64,000 nucleotides of DNA from NCBI GenBank assembly GCA_028455995.1, contig JABELC010000004.1:620001-684000 (forward strand), given 5' to 3'. The translations under genes were made by a program, and so were the position numbers. Below the pieces are notes generated by a model. It ran no database searches. It was not told the DNA's origin and saw only the letters and a list, made by a program, of their open reading frames with translations. This document shows, piece by piece, positions 22,689-35,817 of the stretch (position 1 is its first letter; each line of letters begins with the position of its first letter). Source of the DNA: Scleromitrula shiraiana (Eukaryota > Ascomycota > Leotiomycetes > Helotiales > Sclerotiniaceae).

Positions 22689-25600
22689 CTAAAAAAACCC
22701 CACCCCACCCCCCACCAACCCCCTCAGCTCCTCCCTCAACTCCCCCGCATCCACGCCCACCCGTCCCGCCACCTCCCCCCTCCTCTGACTCCCCAACTCC
22801 ATCCACCTGCCCAGTACCCCCCCATCAATAATCGTGCGTCCCCCCACAATCCCCTCGCTAGCATCGCGATCGATACGGTAGGCGCGGGGATTGAGGCCGC
22901 AGGGGTGGTAGAGGGTATTTGTTAAGTGCGATACTAGGGTGCCGAGACGGCGGTATTGGGATTCGGAGAGGGGGGTTAGCAGGGCGAGGGAGCCGGTTTG
23001 GGAGGTTAGGAGGAGGGATTGCGAGGGGGAGGGGGGATCGGGGTCCGGTGTTGGAGAGGTGGTGGTTGTGGTTAAGGGGGGGGGAGAGGGCATGGAGGGG
23101 AGGAGCGTCATTGTTGTGGGGTGGTGGGCACCAAGTGAGAAGGTGGTTCTGTGGAGTAGAAGATGTCCTTGCAAAGATTTCGGATCTAATTTTCTCGTTA
23201 GTATACCGTATATACAATACAAGGAAGGTAATGAAAGTAATAATAAAAGGTGTACATACGTTCAGGATCATACTGCAGAATATGCAAACCCCCATCCGTA
23301 CTCGCAGCCACAATAAACAAATCCTTCCCATCGGGCAACAAATCCGCACACAAAACCTCCATCTTAGTTGCACTCTTCCCAAACAGCAGCATCTTATACG
23401 GCTCCTCCGTATACCCCGCAAACCAAACCCCCTTCAACGCATCCGCCATGACGCACAATCCGGTACCAGGAAGTTCCTTAACCGACGTCACGAAACAATT
23501 CATATCCATAAACGCAACGGGGAGATTCGTCCCGTCTTCTTTGAGACCACGGACCATGCATTTTTGTCCCTGCGCGATGAGCATGAATCCCTGGGTGCCG
23601 ATGGAGGAAATACCGGTTACGGGGCCGCCGGCTCCGCGGGTTATGGTTTCGATGGCGATTTGTTTGAGTTTTTTGTTGGTTTCGGGGCGGGTGGGTGAAG
23701 GGACTACGGTGACGATGTCGTAGACGTATAGACGGCCGGTGGTGGCAAGGTCCTCTCCTTTGGTGATAGCTGTTCCTACTACAACTAATTGTTTTCTCTC
23801 GTTGGTGATTTCTGATACTACTAGATTCAAGGTCTTGATGCTGGTGATTAACTCGCATGGATCAAGCTCTATAGTGTCAACAACGGACCAGTTGACTGGA
23901 CTGATTAACCTGAGGAAACTTTGTTCGATCAGTGGCTTGAAAGAGATATCTTCATGCTGCCAATCTTTGCGGTGATCATCGTCTTTAGGTAGTTCAAATT
24001 CAGTAAAAGCACTGGTGCCTACCACGTAACATTCCGTCGGTGGATGATATGCAACACCGTGAACGTCCTCACCCAGCTCAATCTTTCGCACAGCCATTCC
24101 TATCTCAGAGAATGTGCAATCAATGGGAAGTTGTGCTACTCGAGCTATTCCTTCAATATCGGCATAGATAAATCCTCTATCACATCCCTCAGTGTGAAAA
24201 CTACTCAAGCTGCGAACTCCTTTGCCTTGAAGACTCAGCACTTTGGGTAGAGTTTTGGAGCTTTTAATGATGAAACTTGGTGAGCCACCGGGCATGAATA
24301 CTGCACTATAGCCACCTATATTTGCTACGGCTCGCATTGGTTTATCTCTGGTCTGCTGGGTGTCATCGGCCTGCTCTTCCGCAGATATATCAGGACTTTG
24401 CGCTAGATGTGAGTTTTGTATTTTCAAGAATTGTAGTGTAGATGAGATAGCATTTGAAGATTCGGAATTGATCCTAAATGGCTCATAAATGGTGAGATCA
24501 TCAGTAGAAGGTCGTAGCTACAAATGTCAGTTGTTGGACTAATAATATAACAAGTTGGGTCTTACAATAAGATAAGGAGATTTTGAAATCGAATCACCAA
24601 GATCAGCAACAAGTATTTCTGTTAATGTCTCACGTGCTGCCGACCTTCTCGCTGCGTAGTCCGCTGATAGTACTGGTGGCACAAAACATAATCCTTCGGC
24701 TACATATACGGGTTTAGAAAGATCAGGGAGTGCATATATCTGAAAGCATTAGCTCTTGCAGTAAACATGATATTAAGGATACTAACATGTAAAGCTCCCC
24801 CAGCGCTCAATAGGAACATCTTCACGTTTTCCCCAACTTTTTCGGATGGCGTGTTAGAAAAAGCGCCACTGTAATCGTCATATAGACAACCAGTAAGCCA
24901 TTTAGTAGAAAGTAAAGCATCATCAACTCGTTCTATCTCTTCGAGTTCATTATCTTCGTCACACTGGGCGACAAAGATACTTGCATCATCTCTGAGAAGC
25001 AGTACGAAAGGATCAGCGAAGCTTGCACTAATAATCTGAGGTTCTGCTCCTGTATCATCATCAAACATCGGCAGGATTTGTGCAAGGCCAAGATCTAGAC
25101 CAATCGCAGCCAGTTAGCTACATTTCTTACAAGATATCGCGGGAATAAGACATATGGCATGGAGCAGATAGCATGCAGGCACAGTTGTGATGTTGTGATA
25201 ATTCGCTTTCATTGATGCTATAGGATATGATAAAATTCCAGATAGCGCCCGGGCAGCGAGCATATATGACCGAAAATTGCAAACCCCCAAAAGACTTGTC
25301 CCCACCCATTCATCCATCCTGCCACATACACCAAGAAAGGTAGGAATTTCAAGAAAAGGGATGTACTTACCGCCATCATAACTCCTAACCTCCGACTTAA
25401 GGACCTGAACAACGCGCATGCCATTACCTAACGTTCCAGCTTCGACGGTTGGTCCCGCCGCTGGCTCAAATTCTGTTCCTGTCAAAGCCTCAAATCCAGC
25501 CGATGTTAGTGCATATACGGCAGATTCGGCAGATTCCTCAGCGTCATCCGAAGGCGATTTAGAGACTATCATGAGTCGATCATATTGGGCATCAGCACCA

Positions 25601-27462
25601 TAATCGCCACTGACGGTTGTCTTCTCCTTGTTAATGTGCAAACCTTTTGGTGCCGGTCTTTTCGCGCTCATTGTCCAGATACCACGAGCTTCTGGAAACT
25701 CAAATCGACCTACAATCTTTGGCTGAATGTTCTGGTTAATTATTGCTAATCCTCCACCTCTCTCACGGCCAACAGATGCTACGAGCTGAAGATCACTTGT
25801 AACACCATCAGAACTGGCCTCCTCTTCACTATTTGAAACCGCTTTACCAAACGTGACATTGGTGATAGGAGCTATATTAACCATAGAGTCATGTATACGA
25901 AAGGTATAATCTCCAGCTTTACTGTTCGGGGCTGCCCCATTTCCTGCGCCCTGAGTAATTGTTGGACCATCACCGTATAGATCATCGTCATCATCTTCCA
26001 TATCTTCCTCATCAAGAAGATTTTCGTCGATTTCATTAGAAGTATCAGGCTTTGTCTTTCGCCGCGAAAGTTGACCAGATTTTCGGCTCCATCCCAAAAC
26101 AACGGAATCAGAAACTTCACTACCAACGAACAATGTTCCTGGGCCAACTGAACTCACGCATGAGGCAGTAGCCATCAGTATGTCACCACCCAATTCGGCT
26201 GTTACCCGCCGAATGCTTAGACCAGAGACGGATCTTCCATCCATGCGGAAACTCAAGATGGCCAGATCACCGCTATGTAAGATAATAAGCATTTCTCCAT
26301 TTTCAATGGAGAGCTGTTCGATCTTGCAGCCTTCTAGGCGCATTTCCAGATCCGATTGATCTAACAGACTAAATCCCGTACATTGCTTTGCGAAAGCATT
26401 AACCCCAACACCGTTGGCCTTCCCAGCTTGATCAATGTGTATTAACTCGTTGGCACCCACCAGAAGTGCCCCTCCGACGGGCGGCGCTAGAGGAACAATG
26501 TTGAAGAGATCATATGGCAAGCCTCCAACGGAAAGGATAGTAGTTGAAGCCCTTTGATGCAAGTCCAATGTAAAAACCATGTATGTTAAATGATCCTTCC
26601 TTTCTTGCAATAAGGCGACAGAAGGTGACATTGTAGAAGAAAGAATCCCAAAGGTGGGTTCTCGATATTCGTAAAGAAAAGCAAGATGTATCGGGAAAAT
26701 AAGGCTGGGATCGAGTGTAGATAATCGTAAGACGAACGATGACCCATATGGTGTATCAAGTTTTCCATTCTCTGCAGTTGTCTTCTGGTTTATCTTGCTT
26801 TCCGGTCGAGGACCATCTAATTCTTCATCCCAATCGTCCATATGAACATCTTCATCCTGCTTAAAAGGTAGAATTGCCAGGTTCCGAGCTCCAAATTTCA
26901 ATGCAGCACACCTACTGCCCGGATCGACTGTAAGGTAATTAACACAATTCCCAAGGCTTGGCGCCCATGGACTGCCTTGGAGGTCGTCTTGCTCGTAGAA
27001 ATGGATTGAGATCGTTGATATGCCAGGTCGTTCTGGATCCCATTCCACCAAACTAAGCTTTGCATCTTTAAATCCTATCAGAAGCGCTTCCCCTCCAGTC
27101 TTCGAAGACATAGTTTTCGCTCGAACAAGAGAAGTTATCGTCCCAGATAAGCTATATTCAGCTATAAGCACGAGCTTTGTTGTGTGCGCCAATTCAGACC
27201 GTTGCAGAACTGCATCTGCGCCGAGGAATGAAGCTTCCAATCCGTCATCGTCATGGCCTCTTGCATCTGCATTGATAGCATCTTTATCGGCCAAACTCTT
27301 CTTCGAAGAATCGCTGAGGTCCACTGATATTGTCTTTGAGGTGAAAATCTGGAGTAAGGAGGCCTTTGCGACAACGAGGTTTTTCGAATCTGCCGACAGG
27401 AATGGAAGACTTAAAGAATGAGTGACAGCTGTAGGAGGTGTCAGCTCCGTATAGCATTGCAT
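22689..27462 (-). CDS. CFT1: Cleavage/polyadenylation factor Cft1 (CPSF160)
   Basis: Largest subunit of the mRNA 3'-end cleavage and polyadenylation factor. It is a triple beta-propeller protein that helps recognise the polyadenylation signal. Five exons in gene order: 27462-25371, 25094-24787, 24739-24566, 24517-23260, 23185-22689, giving 1442 aa, the usual size. N-terminus MQCYTELTPPTAVTHSL. Other family landmarks are ALLIGFKDAKLSLVEWDPE, EDVHMDDWDEELDGP, SVGPGTLFVGSEVSDSVVLG and the C-terminal CPSF_A part with VGTSAFTEFELPKDD, SPVNWSVVDTIEL and GPVTGISSIG. Junction phases all agree, for example YDPE joined to HPKSLQGHLLLHR. The first intron is 276 bp, long for this window. The last exon flips from C-rich to G-rich coding sequence. 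Divergent to the LMBD1-type gene. Confidence 0.95.
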
Positions 27463-28260
27463 TATGCTAAAGGTTGAATTGGAGCATCTATAAAAACATC
27501 ACTTTTTGCCTTTTGTAAATACTATATGTACGATATAGTATTGTCGTAATAAACAAATATTATATTGTATCGATAGTAAAAGTTATGAGACTTCGCGTTC
27601 GCGTTATACCTAGGCTAAAGGTGCTATAGGTGGTGGGTGGTGGTGAGAGAGATTGATTCGCGATAAATTTTAGCAGTAGGTTCTAAAGACAAACTAAAGA
27701 CAAACTTTATTACTGGTTTAAGTCTGGTAAGTTTCTCAGTGTATGGGGCTAAAGCCCAAAATATATCCATGGATTCTAAAAAACCAACCCCCGCAAAAGC
27801 CCCTACGTCAGTCAACCTTGGAGGAACGAGGAAGTTACACCAATATCAAAATTCAAGGCAGAGATGAGAGTGTGTCAATAACATCAAACAAGAACCGGTA
27901 TTCACGATTTATTAAGATATATTCTCCTCTTCATCCTCTTCATCCTCTTCCTCAACATCAAACTTGAGGATATAAATATTCAAATTTACTCAATATATCC
28001 ATCTCTTTAGTAAGTTAATCGATCCACTTCTCTTGTTTTGCTTTGATTATATGATCCATTGATAGACATTTTTCCATTTCATCTGAATCGCGAATCTTTC
28101 TCGATGATATATAATGAAATAATTATTCAAAAATATGATAGAAATTACTGATCACTGCTAACGTTCATCTGCTATTTAGTTCTAGCATTGGAGACAGGCA
28201 AAAAATAATATCCGGGTAGAGAGAAAGCGCCCCATTTCTACTCTCTACAACGACTTCAAT
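27463..28260. promoter_or_regulatory. Divergent promoter region CFT1/LMBD1
   Basis: 798 bp between two start codons. AT-rich, with a CATCCTCTT run near 27930-27955. No ORF with family support. Confidence 0.45.
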
Positions 28261-30105
28261 ATGGCGCTCATACAAACAGCATTCATTTGGGTTGCTTATG
28301 CAGTAGCTTTGGGAATCGTTGCTCTTATAGCAGCCATTTTCACATATACATATCAAACACCACGCGACCGATCAGCTTTGGTTTCTACAATTACAATCAT
28401 CACCTTGACCTCTCTATTGGCAACCGTGCTTCTTCTACCTGTTGATATCGCTCTTGTCAGCTCGACAACATCTACGAAGCTTGGCGCAAAGAAGGATTGG
28501 GCAACCCCCGAAACGGTTCATAATATCCTTCTTACTCTCAAAATCGTATACTACTCACTTTACAGCTTGGATGCTGTTCTATGTCTCCTCATCGTACCAT
28601 TTACTTATTTCTTTTATGAAGAATACGATGAAGTCGACGCAGAAGAGGGCACACAAACATTTAGTCAAAGGTTTTTCGGGGCATTGAAATATACCTTAAT
28701 CTTTGTCGTTCTCGTCGTGATTCTATTCCTTGTGGGGTTCTTTGTACCTGTTGCCAAAAACCCTGGATCTCATATGGACTTGGACTACTTTAAACGTCTT
28801 CTGGCCGAGAATCATGGGGAGCGAGCTTTGACCTTCGCTCTAGGTTTATTGATATCATTGGGTACTCTTTTATACATCCTATACACTGCTGCAGGATTGG
28901 CATTATTGCCCATCTCTTTCATCAAGTCCGCACCCTCGATCAGTGCTCCACAGCTCTCGGAAAGCACTGCCTCGGCTCTGGAACAGAACAGAGAACGACA
29001 GCACCAACTCGAAGGACGTAACTCTGGCCGAAATGGTGGAATGTCAACGAAGGATCAGCGGGAGCTTGAGGCTTTAGTACGTGAGGAGCGTACTCTGGTT
29101 CGTCGAGAACGTCTGGCTTCGGAGGCTCGTGGGGAAGGGAAAAGCTTCATTGTGAAAGCATGGACTAAGATTTGCGCAGTCTTCCGACCACTCAAATTGA
29201 TCGGAGGGATACTTCTTCTCCTTCTTGCTGTAGTCATCTGGGTGTCTATGCTCATTACTGGAATTGATAAGGCGAAGAATTCGATCTGCAAAGAACATTG
29301 CGGTTACATATTGGGAAGGTATATAAATCCTCTATTTGACAAATTGATTTCCCCTCGCTAACACGATTATAGCATCAACGTATTCCAACCCATCAACTGG
29401 ATTTTCGTTAAGTCCTCTACCGTCTTCCCAGTCGACTATGTCTTGATGGCCCTCCTAGTCTTGTTCTTCTTCAGTAGTTCAGTCACCGGAATCGCCGCAA
29501 TCGGTCTCCGATTCTTATGGGTGAAGCTTTTCGAGATCCGAAAGGGCCACACTTCCCCACAGGCACTTCTCATGGCGACAGTTATGTTGACCCTAATCAT
29601 GCTCGCAATCAACTACGCAATCGCCATGATTGTCGCACCCCAGTACGCCATCTACGGCGCCCAAACCTTCTGCACCAACCCCGCCCGCCACCCAGCAGAC
29701 CAACCAGACTGCACCCACCACCCCGAACTAGTAAAACCCTGCAGCGAGCTCTCATCCGGGGAAGGCGCCGAAAAAGTCTGCACCCCAAGCATGGTCTCCA
29801 CCTTCCTCAACCGGGTAACCGTCAACTTCCCCTTCTTCGGCGCTCTAGCCTTCTGGGCGCAATTCGCATTCCTCGCTGTCTTCCTCCTCGTCTTCGTGAC
29901 GGCGCTTTTCCGAACCCCGAAACTCGATATGGGCGAGCTGGATGAAGATGCCGAGGCGGACGAGGAAGAGGGCCTTCTTGCGAGCACGGGGAGACGATTC
30001 GGCGCGACGTGGCAGGATATCCGCGGCATGCCGAAACGACAAAATGGTACTGGTGGTGCGGCTGGTCGCGGTATTCGTGGTGATGATGATCATGCTGATG
30101 ATTAA
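28261..30105 (+). CDS. LMBD1-type lysosomal/vacuolar cobalamin transporter
   Basis: LMBR1-like multi-pass membrane protein annotated in fungi as probable lysosomal cobalamin transporter. Two exons: 28261-29318 and 29373-30105, giving 596 aa. About nine hydrophobic segments are visible, among them IWVAYAVALGIVALIAAIF, ITLTSLLATVLLLPVDIALV, a segment near residue 100, TLIFVVLVVILFLVGFFVPV and LLISLGTLLYILY, with four more in the second half. Family landmarks are LPVDIALVSST, VYYSLYSLDA, a KSAPSIS loop before a charged Arg/Glu-rich cytosolic region at about residues 240-290, and PVDYVLMALLVLFFF. The C-terminus is acidic and then Gly/Asp-rich. Fungi generally neither make nor need vitamin B12, so the name describes homology rather than a proven substrate. 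Confidence 0.88.
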
Positions 30106-31666
30106 ATTGGTCTTTTGTGGTGTGGTAATGGTAAAATCAAACTACTTCGAGTGCATTTCGAGTGTTTCTTGAATGAAATTGGAAAAAAAAATTCTTTGTA
30201 TATCATATGGGGTTTTGATCTGGATTGGATTGGATTGGATTGGCTTGGATTGATCCGTTGGACAACAAACAACAAACGCCATGGGAGTTGGATTTGGATT
30301 TGGATTTGGCTACAATAAATTGCGATTATGTACAATACATGGAAATTTGGGTTGAGTAGCTATCTGCTCTTACTTTTTTTAATCTATCTATCTATCTATC
30401 TATTTGGCTGGTCGTCGGGGCGAGATGGAATGTAATCGCACATTTCATTTTTTTTTTTCGTCCTACCAGGATACATACATACATACATACATACATACAC
30501 ATGGAGAATGAGAGAGCTGGATAGATAGGATATTAGGTTTACATGCATGCAATCATGCATGCAATCATTGCAATGGTATGAATACAAGATGGAAAAATGT
30601 AAAAATGGAAAAATGGAAGATGGGAAATGGGAAATTGTAGCAAAAGAAAGAAAGAAGGAAAGATTTGGTTGATGGAAAGTAACTATTAAATAATTATGCT
30701 TTTTCTTAAAATGATTTTTCTTATACATTTGATTTGATTTGAATTTATTTGAATTGCATTGCACTGTGAATTCTGTTGCTTCTTATTATTAACATATCCT
30801 AGCTATAACCTATTCGTTTGTATATGACGCCTTGCTTATAGATGTATAGTTGTATGGTTGTATGGTTGTATCGTTGTATGGTATGGCCGTGAAGATCTTC
30901 CTTACGAAATATACACGTGCTCGTACTCGTACTTGTACTTGTACTCATCCATATTTTATAGAAACTCTTCGTATACTTTTTATATATAATTATACATGTA
31001 TATATAATATATAATATAGTAGTATACGATACGATACTATACGAAACGATACAATATGATACGATATTTAAAGAGAGGATAAGGATAAGATTTCCATTTT
31101 ATTCATTTATCATTGATTAAAATACTTTTTATCTATTCGATCAGATTAGATCAAATTAGATCAGATCAGATCAAATGCGCCCTACACCTAGCATATCATA
31201 TCATATCATATCATATCATATCATATCATATCATATCATATCATAGCATAGCATAGCATAAAAGACGCCCCTCGACTACATCCTATCCATCCATCCATCC
31301 ATCTATGTATCTACATCATCCCCAAAGCAGAACTAGAATTATAACATGACAGGACATGATTCATACTCGAGACTGACATTCATATCCGCTCTAATCCAAT
31401 CCAATCCAATCCAATGTAGACCTAGCCAGCCAACCAACCCAGCCAGCGCATAAAATCCCCTTCGCACCGGTTCGACCCTATTCGTTGCATTGAAAATATC
31501 GTCAAAAAAACCAATCGCACAAAAACGCCCGCCCCATCCCTACCGCTTATAAAAAAGCAAAGCAAATAAACAGATAGATAGATTGCAAGAAATGAAGGAA
31601 TGAAGAAATGAAGAAAATGAAATATAACATGTTACAATTACGAAATAAATATAAATCCATCCTATC
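30106..31666. other. Convergent 3' region with many microsatellites
   Basis: 1.56 kb between two stop codons. Repeats include GGATT near 30220-30245, CTAT near 30385-30405, CATA near 30472-30499, ACGAT near 31025-31065 and a long CATAT array at about 31190-31258. No supported gene. Confidence 0.65.
31190..31258 (+). repeat. TCATA pentanucleotide repeat
   Basis: About ten tandem TCATA units followed by GCATA variants. Confidence 0.95.
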
Positions 31667-33146
31667 CTACGAATAAAACTGACTTTTCTGAAAGCTTTCC
31701 ACGCCAATATCGCCCGCTTTTCCCGCCACCGCCGGAGGAGTTGCAAAGGCTTTGTTGGTATTAATATTAGCATTAGTGATACTTGAGCTAGTCAAAGTAC
31801 TCGTGCGACTTCCACTCTGACTCGCACTTTTGATCTCCGCGATGGGTTGACCTGGTCGGCGAGCCACTTCGAGATAGACAGCGGGGAGATAACCCATGCG
31901 GCCATCGCGAGCCCGGCAGCGCCACCATTCGGATGGATTGCCCATGGGATCACTCTTGCTTAATACTGCTACTAAATCCCCCTTCTTCACTTCGAGATCT
32001 ACACCCTGAACGGCGGCGCCCGATTCGGGCGTGAAGTCGTACAATACGCGGCAGAAGTCAAGTTTGGATGGATCAAGCTGTTGCGCCATTTGACCATCTG
32101 GACCAATTAGTTGACCTGACGCGGCGAGTTTGCGTTGCTCTTCTTCTTGCGACGCAGCGAGGGCTTTGATCATTTTGCCCATGAGATACGGAAGACCGAA
32201 TGCGGCAGCAATAAAGAAGAGGAAGGGCTTCTTGGATGGGCGAGGCGCAGTACTTCCGTCTGGAAGAAGTTTGCGACCTTCAAATGAGGCGAAGGCGGAT
32301 GGTGTAAGGGAAGTGGCATCTGCAGGCGGAGGACGACCTGTAATCTTTGCGAATAGTGTACGAAGCCAGCGAAGCATGGTGAATATTCCCAGAATAGATC
32401 CGAGTGTATTTCGCAAGTTTCCGAACTGTTCAGCAACAGATACCATTGCTATAACAGTCAGTAAATGGCGAGGGCGAACAAGAAGAGAACGGAGGGAACT
32501 TACCAAAGAAACTAGAATGTGTAGCCATATAGGTACTCTCAAGCATCTGAGCAAAACCCCCAAAAGCACCAACTATACTCTCGATGATCTGGAAAGTAGC
32601 CTGAGTGCTTTGTGTGAATCCATGAGTCAAACTATTAGGATCGTTTGGATCGCCGGGCATCCCTCCCATGTTCCCATACATTCCACCCATTCCTCCACCA
32701 TACATAGATCCGTAACCTCCCATGCCGCCATATCCACCATAGCCACCATATCCTCCCATACCTCCCATTCTCGAATACGGCGATGAATATGATGCCATCC
32801 CTCCCATACCATATGGCGATGTTCCCACACCTCCTAGCCTATTCGCGCCGTATGGGGAATACGCAGATGCGTTTCGATTTACAGCATTCGTTAGAGTGGA
32901 TGGCCGTTCTGGTATGGCTGGAGCTGTTGAAGTAGTATTCGCTGCTGGTGAAATGGAAGTACTTGTCGCAGATGTATTCGCAATCACAGCTGTTCAATGA
33001 ATATCAAATGTTAGTTGTTATTACGAGAATAAATTTAGCGGTTGAGGGTAGCAAGTTGAAGGAGATAAGAAAGACATACCAGGACTTGAAGCAGTTGCAG
33101 TCGCAGTAGCGCTACCTCTTTCCCAAGGTTTTGGCGGTGAAGCCAT
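31667..33146 (-). CDS. PEX13: Peroxisomal docking protein Pex13
   Basis: Peroxisomal membrane component of the import docking complex that receives Pex5/Pex7-cargo. Three exons in gene order: 33146-33080, 32989-32504, 32448-31667, giving 444 aa. The N-terminus MASPPKPWER is the canonical Pex13 start. Residues about 60-130 are Tyr/Gly/Met-rich (GGMGGYGGYGG repeats); such YG tails are reported to form a selective meshwork in the import pore. A membrane-associated region follows (FQIIESIVGAFGGFAQMLEST, FGNLRNTLGSILGIFTMLRW). A C-terminal SH3 domain covers LDFCRVLYDFTPE, DLEVKKGDLVAVL, EWWRCRARDGRMGYLPAVYLE. Phases at both junctions agree. Divergent to the Rcf2-like gene. Confidence 0.95.
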
Positions 33147-33554
33147 CACAAATGAAACAATCCAGTCAACTAAAGTGACAAGACCATAGGAGGTCGAATG
33201 TCAGTTGAATCTTTTAATAATAATAATAATAATAAAAGTGGGTTGCGACTTTTGTGAAATTGATAAAATTCTGGGGTAATAGTCAAAGGTAGTAGAAGAA
33301 AAATTAAGAAGATGAGGTTCCTCGGTTCCTAATGAATAATAATAATAATAATAATAAATGATTTGGTAATACAGACGGCCCCGGATGAGGCGAGATTTCC
33401 TTGCTTTACTTTTTGCCTTGTGCACGCGGGGTGGCTGGTTGGAATGAATTATTTGTTCGTCTCTTCTATTCTTTATTACCTAGGTATGTTTTTCTCTTTT
33501 TCCCTTTTTCTCTTTTTCTCTCCAAATATTTGGTACATACATTAAAATGCCGAG

Positions 33555-34080
33555 GTACAAAGGTTTAGTTAGATAAATACTGCGAATAAATATGATTTTA
33601 GATGAATATAAGAATTATGTAATCTTACTCCGTATTTCCGTATACATATATAAATCAACTAGTACATAGTATATTAAAATACCGATGATGTTATTATAAT
33701 AGTTTAGATGAATACTACAAGTAAATTTAGTTTCAAATAAATATTAAAATACTTTAACTTTATTACTATATAAATCTAAAACTATATATACACCTAGATA
33801 GTAGATATATAAATCAAATAGAGTTAAAGCTTCCTTTTTCTTCAAGTTCAAATATCTAATTTGAATACATAGTATATTAAAATACATATATTAAAATACT
33901 AAATAAAGAACGATGTTATTACAACAGTTATTACAACAGTTATTACAACACTTTAGATAAATACTACAAGTACTAGTAAATCTAGTTTCAGATAAATATT
34001 AAAATGCCTCGATTCTATTACCATATGATATAGATCTAGAACTGTCACTTGTGTATATACACCTAGGTATCAAAATATCA
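33555..34080 (+). repeat. Diverged tandem duplication, AT-rich
   Basis: A segment at about 33645-33806 recurs at about 33862-34070 with substitutions and indels. Shared strings include CATAGTATATTAAAATAC, AATACTACAAGTA, ATAAATATTAAAAT and ATATACACCTAG. A third partial copy seems to lie at about 33565-33615. Confidence 0.75.
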
Positions 34081-34627
34081 TCATCATAAGCCGAAACCCG
34101 AAACCCGAAACCCATAACTCCTCCATCTTAGAAAAACATCCAGATGTCAACCGATTCATTATTCACGGCCCATTGGTAGAAACATACATCCGTACGACTT
34201 CCAAAATCATACACTACGAGAAGAATCGGAATAATTATAACATTCTTCAAATCGTATTCGTTTATATGAGATATCTAGTATAGATTTATAATCAGATCAA
34301 GTTTCAATCCATTTAAATAAGTTAAGAATTACCATAGTAAAAGTAATCATGAATTAAAGAATGAGGTCATATTGTAGAAATCCAAAAAAAAATTATATTC
34401 TTTATATAATCAATGCACCGCAAATCCCGCAAGATCCCGTACCAAAAACTCTCCATATAAGCTCTACTTATTACTACATTCTACAAAACGTACGACTTTT
34501 AGAAAGAAGAATAATAATCCAACTACAAAAACCAATTCAAAAATCATACACGACGAGAAGAATCATAACATTTCTCAATAGCATATATACTTACTACATT
34601 TACGAAAATCAATCAATTCTAATCACC

Positions 34628-34629
<2 letters not shown>

Positions 34630-34658
<29 letters not shown>
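34630..34658 (+). repeat. GA dinucleotide repeat
   Basis: About fourteen AG units, roughly 90 bp upstream of the Rcf2-like start codon. Confidence 0.95.
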
Positions 34659-34749
34659 CTCAAAATTACCCCTCCAAGAATCAGACACCAAGCTCTAAAG
34701 AGATAGAATCAAACAACTCTTCATAAACTATAAAACTTACATCCACAAT

Positions 34750-35817
34750 ATGAAGATTCTCACAAAAGAAGAAGAGGAGGAACATTATGCTGCCACTTTA
34801 AATGGAGGAATAAAAGGTATCGCCGTTGGTCTCACAGTTGTAAGTCTCCCCTCCTCCGCCACCACTTCCACTTCCCAATTCTCTCCCCCCTCACAAAACT
34901 CAAACTAACCCAGCACCTCCCAGGGAGGAACGGCCCTCTATTTTGCCAACGCCCGCTTCCACACCATCCGCAACCTCACCCTCCCCATGAAATCCTTCCT
35001 CCTCACCTCCTCCGGCACCTTCGCCGGCATCATAAACGCGGACCGCGCCTCCCGCTCCTACGAATGGAACCGCGACCCCTCGCGCCAATACCGCGACAAA
35101 ACCTCTCTCCTCCTCGACGAGCAAAAAGCCAACGAAACAGCCCTGGAGCGCCTCAAGGCCTGGGGCAAGGAAAACCGCTACCCCATCGTGACGGCCTCGT
35201 GGGTGGCGAGCATGGGGATTGCGCTGGGGCTGGTGGGACGGAATCCATATTTGTCTGGGGCGCAGAAGCTGGTGCAGGCGAGGGTCTATGCGCAGGGGCT
35301 GACGCTGGCGGTTTTGGTTGCGACGGCGGCGTTTGAGATGGGGGATGCGAAGAAGGGGGAGGGTAGGTGGGAGACGGTTAAGGTGTTGGATCCTAATGAT
35401 CCGGAACACAAGCATATGATTGAGAAGAGGATTCATCATGAAGCTTATGAGGGAGAGGATTTATGGAAAGGTATAAACGATTTCCCCTTTTCCCCTCTTC
35501 GTGGAGAGTAAATTGAGCTCATTGCATTGCATTGCTAACAAAAACAAAAATCAACAGACATGGTAGAAGCGGAAGAACGCCGCATAAACGCCCGCAAAAA
35601 CGCAGTATCATCTAAATCCAACTCCAACTCCAACGGCAACCCCTCTATAGAAAAATCAAACAAAGATAAAATCTCCAGCGAGATGAAAAGTGCAGGAAAA
35701 GTAGCATTTGGGGAAGCGAAGGAATTAGAGAGGAAAAACCAGGAAGAGCAGGAGGAGAAGGAGGGGGCGGCAAGGAAAGAGGGCGCTTCGAGTGAGCCGC
35801 TTGTTAGGAGTAATTAG
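34750..35817 (+). CDS. RCF2: Rcf2-like HIG1-domain mitochondrial protein
   Basis: Respiratory supercomplex factor-like protein of the mitochondrial inner membrane. Three exons: 34750-34839, 34924-35470, 35558-35817, giving 298 aa. The N-terminus MKILTKEEEEEHYAATLNGG and the glycine-rich GIAVGLTVGGTALYFANARF segment resemble fungal Rcf2. Residues about 100-180 form a HIG1-type region: LERLKAWGKENRYPIVTASW, MGIALGLVGRNPYLSGAQKL, QARVYAQGLTLAVLVATAAF, containing two hydrophobic helices and an RVYAQG loop. The C-terminal third is charged and low complexity. The second exon flips from C-ending to G-ending codons near 35170. The symbol is assigned by resemblance to yeast Rcf2. Confidence 0.85.

Larger units (their letters stand above)
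33147..34749. other. AT-rich divergent intergenic region with diverged duplications
   Basis: 1.6 kb between PEX13 and the Rcf2-like gene. It contains AAT runs near 33215-33232 and 33338-33356. Diverged direct duplications lie at 33555-34080 and 34188-34590, and a GA dinucleotide repeat at 34630-34658 sits about 90 bp before the next start codon. No supported ORF. Confidence 0.6.

Noticed and set aside
24042..24056. GATATGCAACA inside CFT1 as a further array member
   Set aside because: Lies in conserved coding sequence, lacks the A or C before GA, and is isolated from the array.
31465..31485. GGTTCGACC-like B-box hinting at a tRNA
   Set aside because: No matching A-box, acceptor stem or anticodon arm could be drawn around it. 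Similar short GTTCGAA strings near 42450 and 22470 also fail.
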